Source: an uncultured Sutterella sp.
Lineage (GTDB): Bacteria > Pseudomonadota > Gammaproteobacteria > Burkholderiales > Burkholderiaceae_F
Assembly (NCBI GenBank): GCA_900552915.1
Contig: USBS01000069.1
Span: forward strand, 1-9,589
Direction: 5' to 3'
DNA: 9,589 bases
The notes under the pieces were generated by a model that worked only from the letters and a program-made list of their open reading frames with translations, had not been told where the DNA came from and did no database searches. Both the position numbers and the translations under genes were made by a program. The number at the start of each line of letters is the position of its first letter. Position 1 is the stretch's first letter. Shown here piece by piece: positions 5,811-9,589 of the stretch.

Positions 5811-5825
5811 GAGTCGATTCGACTC
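5811..5825 (+). promoter_or_regulatory. 15-nt palindrome upstream of hemG
   Basis: GAGTCGA and TCGACTC flank a single central T, a perfect inverted repeat ending 30 nt before the hemG start codon. The single-base centre suits protein binding better than an RNA hairpin. No regulator can be named. Confidence 0.4.
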
Positions 5826-5854
5826 GCCTTCCGCTCTATCAAGTTGGAAACGCA

Positions 5855-6424
5855 ATGACGCATCACGTTCTCGTCGCCTATTACAGTCACGCCGGCCATA
5901 CGGCCCGCATTGCCCGCACCATCATGGAAACGATTGTCACCGAAGGGCATTCCTGCGACATGGTCGACATGATGGAAGCCGTCCGCGAGGGCGTCGACTG
6001 GGCAAAGTACGATATCGTGATCGTGGGCTCGCCCATCGTCTACGGCGTCTACAACAAGATCGTGTGGGAGTTCTGCTCGATGTACAAAAACGAAATCGAG
6101 TCGCGCCCCAACAGCTTCTTCAACGTAACGGTCGTTGCGCGTTCGCCCGAAAAGTGCACGCCCGAAGGCAACCGCTACCTGCAGCGCTTTGTCAAGCGCA
6201 GCGCCTGGAAGCCCCGCGACCTGAAGTGCTTCGCGGGCAAAGTGGACTATCCGAACTGGAACCTCTTTGAGCGCACGATGATCAAGATCATCATGAAGAT
6301 CACCGACGGGCCCACCGACTCGAACGTCGCCATCGACTACACCGACTACAACGACGTCAGGGCCTATGCGCGCCACTGCCTGCAGCTCGATAAGCTCCAG
6401 GCCCGCCGTACGCCCCGCCGTTGA
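5855..6424 (+). CDS. hemG: Menaquinone-dependent protoporphyrinogen IX dehydrogenase
   Basis: The enzyme oxidises protoporphyrinogen IX to protoporphyrin IX in heme synthesis, passing electrons to the quinone pool; it is an FMN flavodoxin-like protein at the inner membrane. The product has 189 residues (E. coli HemG about 181). The N-terminus VLVAYYSHAGHTARIA (5-20) is the FMN phosphate loop. IVIVGSPIVYGVYN (54-67), VTVVARSPEKCTPEGNRY (91-108), and FERTMIKIIMKITDGPTDS with YTDYNDV (138-168) match HemG block by block, including its distinctive insert region with the MIKxIMK motif. That separates it from plain flavodoxins. The Shine-Dalgarno site is weak (TTGGAAA). No other heme gene is adjacent. 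The last residues (RRTPRR) are basic and not conserved. Confidence 0.9.
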   Translation: MTHHVLVAYYSHAGHTARIARTIMETIVTEGHSCDMVDMMEAVREGVDWAKYDIVIVGSPIVYGVYNKIVWEFCSMYKNEIESRPNSFFNVTVVARSPEKCTPEGNRYLQRFVKRSAWKPRDLKCFAGKVDYPNWNLFERTMIKIIMKITDGPTDSNVAIDYTDYNDVRAYARHCLQLDKLQARRTPRR

Positions 6425-6474
6425 TGCGCGGCCTGCCTCTTTCGAGTCAACACGAAGGGGCGGACTGTTTCGTA

Positions 6475-6513
6475 CCGTTTAAACGGCGGCAGATTCCTCG
6501 CACGGTCTGCCGC
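6475..6513 (+). promoter_or_regulatory. Palindrome and hairpin in the fadD leader
   Basis: CCGTTTAAACGG (6475-6486) is a perfect 12-nt palindrome. It abuts an 8-bp stem, GCGGCAGA/TCTGCCGC (6486-6493 and 6506-6513), with a 12-nt loop that ends 24 nt before the fadD ATG. The hairpin could end hemG transcription, but only TTT follows, so a leader structure or an operator for a fatty-acid-responsive repressor is as likely. Confidence 0.4.
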
Positions 6514-6537
6514 GACATTTGAGAGGATTGGATATCC

Positions 6538-8235
6538 ATGTCCGAGACCACGCTTCCCTGGCTGAAGCATTACCCCGAAGGCATTCCCGCCGAGATCAAT
6601 CCCGATACGTTTGCCTCAATCCCGGCCCTGTTTGATTCCGTCGCCGCCAAATACGGCAGTAAGACCGCCTTCGTCTGCATGGACAAGGCGCTCACCTATA
6701 AAGAAGTCTGCGACCTTTCGAAAGATTTCGCGGGCTACCTGCAGTCGCTTCCAGGCATGAAGCCCGGCGACCGCGTCGCGATCATGATGCCCAACCTGCA
6801 GCAGTACATCATCAGTCTGCTGGGCATCCTGCGCGCCGGCATGATCGCGGTCAACGTCAACCCCCTCTACACCTCGCACGAGCTGGGGCATCAGCTTGCC
6901 GACAGCGGCGCCAAGGCGATCATCATCATTGAAAACTTCGCCAAGACCCTGCAGAACACCTTGTCCGAGACGCCCGTCAAGCACATCGTCACCACCAAGG
7001 TGGGCGACATGCTGCCGTGGGTCAAGCGCACTGCCGCCGACTTCGTGGTGCGCTACGTCAAGAAAATGGTCCCCGAATTCAATCTTCCGGGCCACGTCAA
7101 CTTCCGCAAGGCGCTTTCGGTCGGCCGCTCCAAGGGCTTTACCCCGGTTGAGCTCAAAAACACCGACGTCGCACTGCTGCAATACACGGGCGGCACAACG
7201 GGTGTAGCCAAGGGCGCCATGCTCACGCACCGCAACGTGCTTGCCAACGTCGAGCAAACCGGCACCTGGATCAGCCAGACGTTTGAAATGGCAAAGGAAG
7301 TGGCGATGACGGCGCTGCCGCTCTACCACATCTTCAGCTTCACCGCGACGCTTTGCTTCTCGAAGTTTGCCGCCACGCAGGTGATGGTCCCCAATCCCCG
7401 CGACATTCCGGGGCTCGTGGCGCTCATCAAGAAGTGGGACTTCTCGATCATGCCGGGCGTCAACACGCTCTTTAATGCTCTGGTCAACAACAAGGAATTC
7501 CGGGAACACAAGTTCACTCGCCTTAAGATGACCGTCGGCGGCGGCGCACAGGTGCAGCGAACCGTGGCCGAAAAGTGGTTCAAGGCCACGGGCTGCCAAA
7601 TTCTTGAAGCCTATGGACTTACCGAAACGAGTCCCGGCGTCTGCGGCAATCTGCCCGGCGCTCCCTGGGACGGCTCGGTTGGTTATCCCCTGCCTTCCAC
7701 TCTGGTGTCGATTCGCGGCGAGCAGTTTGCCGATCTCGGCATCTGCACGGATCCCGAACGAGTCAACGAATTTACGGGCGAAATCTGCGTCAAGGGGCCG
7801 CAGGTAATGGCCGGCTACTGGGAAAAGCCCGAGGAAAGCGCCAACGTTCTGATTGACGGCTGGCTGCGCACCGGCGACGTAGGCTTTATGGACGAACGCG
7901 GCACGATCACCATCACGGACCGCAAGAAGGACCTCATCATCGTCAACGGCCTCAACGTCTATCCGAACGAAATCGAAAGCGTGATCGCCTCGATGCCGGG
8001 CGTACTCGAATGCGGCGTTGTGGGCGTCAACAATCCGCGCGTAGGCGAAATGGTCAAGGCCGTGATCGTCAAAAAGGATCCGGCACTCACGCGCGACGAT
8101 GTTGTGAAGTACTGCCGCGCACGACTTACCGGCTACAAGTGTCCGCGCACGATTGTCTTCGTCAAGGCTCTGCCTAAGACCGCTGTCGGAAAAATTCTTC
8201 GCCGCAACCTGCGCGACATGAAAGAAACGGATTAG
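6538..8235 (+). CDS. fadD: Long-chain fatty-acid--CoA ligase
   Basis: The enzyme activates long-chain fatty acids with ATP and CoA via an acyl-adenylate, feeding beta-oxidation or phospholipid synthesis; FadD enzymes associate with the inner membrane. The product has 565 residues (E. coli FadD about 561). ANL-superfamily motifs occur in order: the P-loop YTGGTTGVAKG (216-226), the acyl-pocket and adenylate motif EAYGLTETSP (357-366), GWLRTGDVG (441-449), the hinge DRKKDLIIVNGLNVYPNEIE (461-480) and PKTAVGKILRR (546-556), with catalytic Lys552. The N-terminus PWLKHYPEGIPAEI is typical of FadD rather than short-chain ligases. GAGAGGA lies 10 nt upstream of the ATG. lrgA follows after 40 nt and may share its transcript. 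No other beta-oxidation gene is present, so the physiological role is open. Confidence 0.95.
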   Translation: MSETTLPWLKHYPEGIPAEINPDTFASIPALFDSVAAKYGSKTAFVCMDKALTYKEVCDLSKDFAGYLQSLPGMKPGDRVAIMMPNLQQYIISLLGILRAGMIAVNVNPLYTSHELGHQLADSGAKAIIIIENFAKTLQNTLSETPVKHIVTTKVGDMLPWVKRTAADFVVRYVKKMVPEFNLPGHVNFRKALSVGRSKGFTPVELKNTDVALLQYTGGTTGVAKGAMLTHRNVLANVEQTGTWISQTFEMAKEVAMTALPLYHIFSFTATLCFSKFAATQVMVPNPRDIPGLVALIKKWDFSIMPGVNTLFNALVNNKEFREHKFTRLKMTVGGGAQVQRTVAEKWFKATGCQILEAYGLTETSPGVCGNLPGAPWDGSVGYPLPSTLVSIRGEQFADLGICTDPERVNEFTGEICVKGPQVMAGYWEKPEESANVLIDGWLRTGDVGFMDERGTITITDRKKDLIIVNGLNVYPNEIESVIASMPGVLECGVVGVNNPRVGEMVKAVIVKKDPALTRDDVVKYCRARLTGYKCPRTIVFVKALPKTAVGKILRRNLRDMKETD

Positions 8236-8238
8236 TAT

Positions 8239-8260
8239 TGCGCACTTTCCCAACTGCGCA
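8239..8260 (+). repeat. TGCGCA inverted repeat before lrgA
   Basis: Two copies of the self-complementary TGCGCA (8239-8244 and 8255-8260) are 10 nt apart, just after the fadD stop. They can pair as a 6-bp stem or act as an operator. There is no T-run, so it is not a good terminator. Confidence 0.35.
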
Positions 8261-8275
8261 GGATTAAATTCCGAA

Positions 8276-8647
8276 ATGATTCTGACGATTGCCCTGCTGC
8301 TGTCCTTTCAGTTGGCAGGGCTTTTAATTGTGACGCTCTTCGGGCTGCCGGTTCCCGGCCCCGTCATGGGCATGGTTCTCTTCTTGTTTGCGCTGATGAC
8401 TGTTGACGGTCTATTGGAAAAGACGTTGCCCGTCGTCAACGTGCTGTTGGCGCACTTTGCGCTTCTTTTTGTACCCGCGGGTGTGGGCATCATCGAGCAT
8501 GTCGAGCGCCTTGAGGCCGAATGGCTGCCGATTACGGCGTCCATTCTCGGCTCTTCGATTCTGGCAATGATCGTCACTGTGCTTGTGACCCGTTGGGTCA
8601 TCAAGCTCATGACCCGCAAAGAAACAAAGGAGTCGCGCCGTGCTTGA
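8276..8647 (+). CDS. lrgA: CidA/LrgA family membrane protein
   Basis: The product has 123 residues and is a small holin-like inner-membrane protein (PF03788). In Staphylococcus the Lrg/Cid pairs influence murein hydrolase activity and autolysis; in other bacteria related pairs are linked to export of small metabolites. Four hydrophobic segments are visible (about 3-22, 28-46, 53-76, 87-109). The family motif LFGLPVPGPVMGMVLFL spans 21-37, and LLFVPAGVGIIEH spans 63-75. The C-terminus is basic and cytoplasmic in style. AGGA lies about 12 nt before the ATG, farther than usual. The stop overlaps the start of lrgB by 8 nt. The name lrgA rather than cidA is a convention; sequence alone does not separate them. 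Confidence 0.92.
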   Translation: MILTIALLLSFQLAGLLIVTLFGLPVPGPVMGMVLFLFALMTVDGLLEKTLPVVNVLLAHFALLFVPAGVGIIEHVERLEAEWLPITASILGSSILAMIVTVLVTRWVIKLMTRKETKESRRA

Positions 8648-9383
8648 TTCGATTCTCTCGCAGTTGAAACTCACGGCCGACAAACTTCTGGCTGATCCGG
8701 CTCTATGGCTGTGCGCAACGCTTCTAGCGTATGCGCTCGGCATGTGGATTTACAAGAAAAGCGGATACAAGACGATCTTCACCCCGCTTCTCGTTGCCAT
8801 CGTTTTGCTTGTGGCGGTGCTTGAACTCACCGGCACCGACTACAAGACCTACATCAACGGCGGTCAGCACATCAACTTCCTGCTGGGCCCGGCTACCGTC
8901 GCTTTGGCCGTACCTCTCTACGAGCAGCGTCTGCGTTTGGCAAAGATGTGGGTTGCGCTCACCTGCGGCCTTGTTGCGGGCGGCACGGTTGCCATTGTTT
9001 CCGCTGTCGTCATCGCAGGCGCTCTCGGCGCTTCTCCCGAAACGATGATTTCGCTAGCCCCCAAAAGCGTCACGGTGCCGATCGCAATGGCGGTAAGCGA
9101 ACACTTAGGCGGCATCCCGGCTCTGACCGCCGCACTCGTGGTGATCACGGGCGTCGTGGGCTCTTTGATGGCCAAAGGCCTCTTGGGACTTCTTCGTGAA
9201 AAAGACGACGCCACACGCGGTTTTGCTATCGGTCTTGCCGCGCACGGCGTAGGTACCGCCACAGCCTTTCAGATGAACCGCGACACGGGCGCGTTCTCGG
9301 GGCTTGCGATGGGTCTCACGGGCCTATTTACGGCCTTTGCAGCACCATTGCTACTGCCTTATCTACTCGCACTTTTCGAATAG
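8640..9383 (+). CDS. lrgB: LrgB/CidB family membrane protein
   Basis: The product has 247 residues and is the larger partner of the LrgA/CidA system (PF04172), an integral inner-membrane protein with about six to eight hydrophobic segments. Family motifs are NFLLGPATVALAVPLYEQ (79-96), APKSVTVPIAM (139-149), the GAFSGLAMGLTG stretch near the C-terminus, and HGVGTATAFQMN (203-214). It starts with GTG at 8640, inside the end of lrgA. That start has an excellent AAAGGAG site 7 nt upstream, so the two are translated together. The function is inferred from the family; related plastid and bacterial proteins include glycolate/glycerate and pyruvate transporters, so a transport role is possible. Confidence 0.93.
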   Translation: MLDSILSQLKLTADKLLADPALWLCATLLAYALGMWIYKKSGYKTIFTPLLVAIVLLVAVLELTGTDYKTYINGGQHINFLLGPATVALAVPLYEQRLRLAKMWVALTCGLVAGGTVAIVSAVVIAGALGASPETMISLAPKSVTVPIAMAVSEHLGGIPALTAALVVITGVVGSLMAKGLLGLLREKDDATRGFAIGLAAHGVGTATAFQMNRDTGAFSGLAMGLTGLFTAFAAPLLLPYLLALFE

Positions 9384-9397
9384 ATTTTCCGGCCATG

Positions 9398-9444
9398 AAA
9401 AACCTCCCGTCAGCAGCGAATCGGAATCCGCGCTGCGGGAGGTT
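9398..9444 (-). terminator. Strong terminator of the rubrerythrin gene
   Basis: AACCTCCCG (9401-9409) pairs with CGGGAGGTT (9436-9444). Further pairing of CAGC with GCTG and GCG with CGC inside gives about 16 bp with two single-base bulges. On the minus strand it continues into a run of Ts. On the plus strand it lies 17 nt past the lrgB stop and may also slow lrgAB transcription. Confidence 0.75.
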
Positions 9445-9467
9445 CAAATTCAGGCTTTACCTGTCGA

Positions 9468-9589
9468 TCAGTAGTTTTCAGCCTTGATCTGCTGATAGCT
9501 CTGCGGATGTGCGCAGACCGGGCAGATTTCCGGAGCCGACTTGCCGATCACGAGGTGACCGCATTCGCGGCACTGCCACATGACTTCTT
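9468..9589 (-). CDS. Rubrerythrin, C-terminal rubredoxin-like domain only
   Basis: Only the last 39 residues are inside the window. They read EVMWQCRECGHLVIGKSAPE and then ICPVCAHPQSYQQIKAENY before TGA. The two cysteine pairs (CRECG and CPVC) form the iron-binding knuckles of a rubredoxin-type domain. The WxCxxCGH, APExCPVC and HPQxYxxIKAENY pattern is that of rubrerythrin C-termini rather than free rubredoxin, so I expect a diiron peroxidase domain beyond the edge. Rubrerythrin removes hydrogen peroxide in anaerobes and microaerophiles, which fits the SodB product of the same window. A stand-alone rubredoxin cannot be fully excluded from this fragment. Confidence 0.85.
   Translation of the reverse strand, partial: EVMWQCRECGHLVIGKSAPEICPVCAHPQSYQQIKAENY

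Larger units (their letters stand above)
5213..5854. other. Long intergenic region between infA and hemG
   Basis: About 640 bp without a gene I can support. Short reading frames (63-98 codons) show no ribosome binding site or family match. The exception is a faint HAD-phosphatase-like string near 5335-5410, discussed as a finding. The middle holds four GTATA-type direct repeats and a nested hairpin. The right end is AT-rich and holds a promoter candidate and a palindrome for hemG. The left end should carry the infA promoter. Confidence 0.6.

Noticed and set aside
5801..6376. 191-codon minus-strand open frame opposite hemG
   Set aside because: It is the antisense of a strongly conserved HemG coding sequence, has no plausible ribosome binding site, and shows low-complexity Val/Asp/Gly composition.
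6616..8253. 545-codon open frame on the minus strand opposite fadD
   Set aside because: It is a mirror frame of a clearly coding gene with all ANL motifs; its translation has no recognisable domain and no start signal.
8276..9383. lrgA-lrgB as a phage holin or toxin-antitoxin pair
   Set aside because: Both proteins match the chromosomal LrgA/LrgB families along their length, and no phage or toxin genes surround them.

Overview
This window looks like chromosomal DNA of a betaproteobacterium in the order Burkholderiales, plausibly a gut-associated Sutterella or Parasutterella relative. That placement is inferred from protein resemblance and gene mix, not from a search. Supporting signs are an rplM-rpsI pair, an IF-1 with an arginine-ending C-terminal extension, a proteobacterial XseA and FadD, and a low-oxygen redox set (Fe-type superoxide dismutase, rubrerythrin, HemG). 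I see no insertion sequence, phage gene, CRISPR array, tRNA or rRNA.

Left part, 1-1418, all on the minus strand: a cold-shock protein gene with its own terminator, then a good sigma70-like promoter and a leader of about 280 nt, then rplM (L13) and rpsI (S9, cut by the window edge). Positions 1419-1735 form a divergent intergenic region ahead of a plus-strand gene for a small exported DUF192 protein. That gene converges on sodB, with several hairpins between them. The sodB product is an ordinary Fe-SOD core plus an unusual C-terminal tail with seven cysteines.

Middle part, 3198-5212, minus strand: infA - YciI-family gene - xseA. Spacing is tight (30 nt, then a 4-nt ATGA overlap), so this is probably one transcript. 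Positions 5213-5854 hold about 640 bp without a convincing gene. This is the most interesting non-coding stretch: four GTATA-type direct repeats spaced near whole helical turns, two of them placed as tandem -10 boxes. Just downstream lies a nested hairpin with a CCUCC-bearing pyrimidine loop (candidate small RNA or structured leader), and further on a promoter candidate and a 15-nt palindrome before hemG.

Right part, 5855-9383, plus strand: hemG (menaquinone-linked protoporphyrinogen oxidation), fadD (long-chain acyl-CoA synthetase) and the overlapping pair lrgA-lrgB (holin/antiholin-like membrane proteins). At the end a rubrerythrin gene enters on the minus strand and is partial; its terminator lies between it and lrgB.

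Most genes are housekeeping. No complete new multi-gene system is evident. The points most worth following up are the Cys-rich SOD tail, the repeat/hairpin region at 5503-5639, and a palindromic element shared by the DUF192 and hemG upstream regions.
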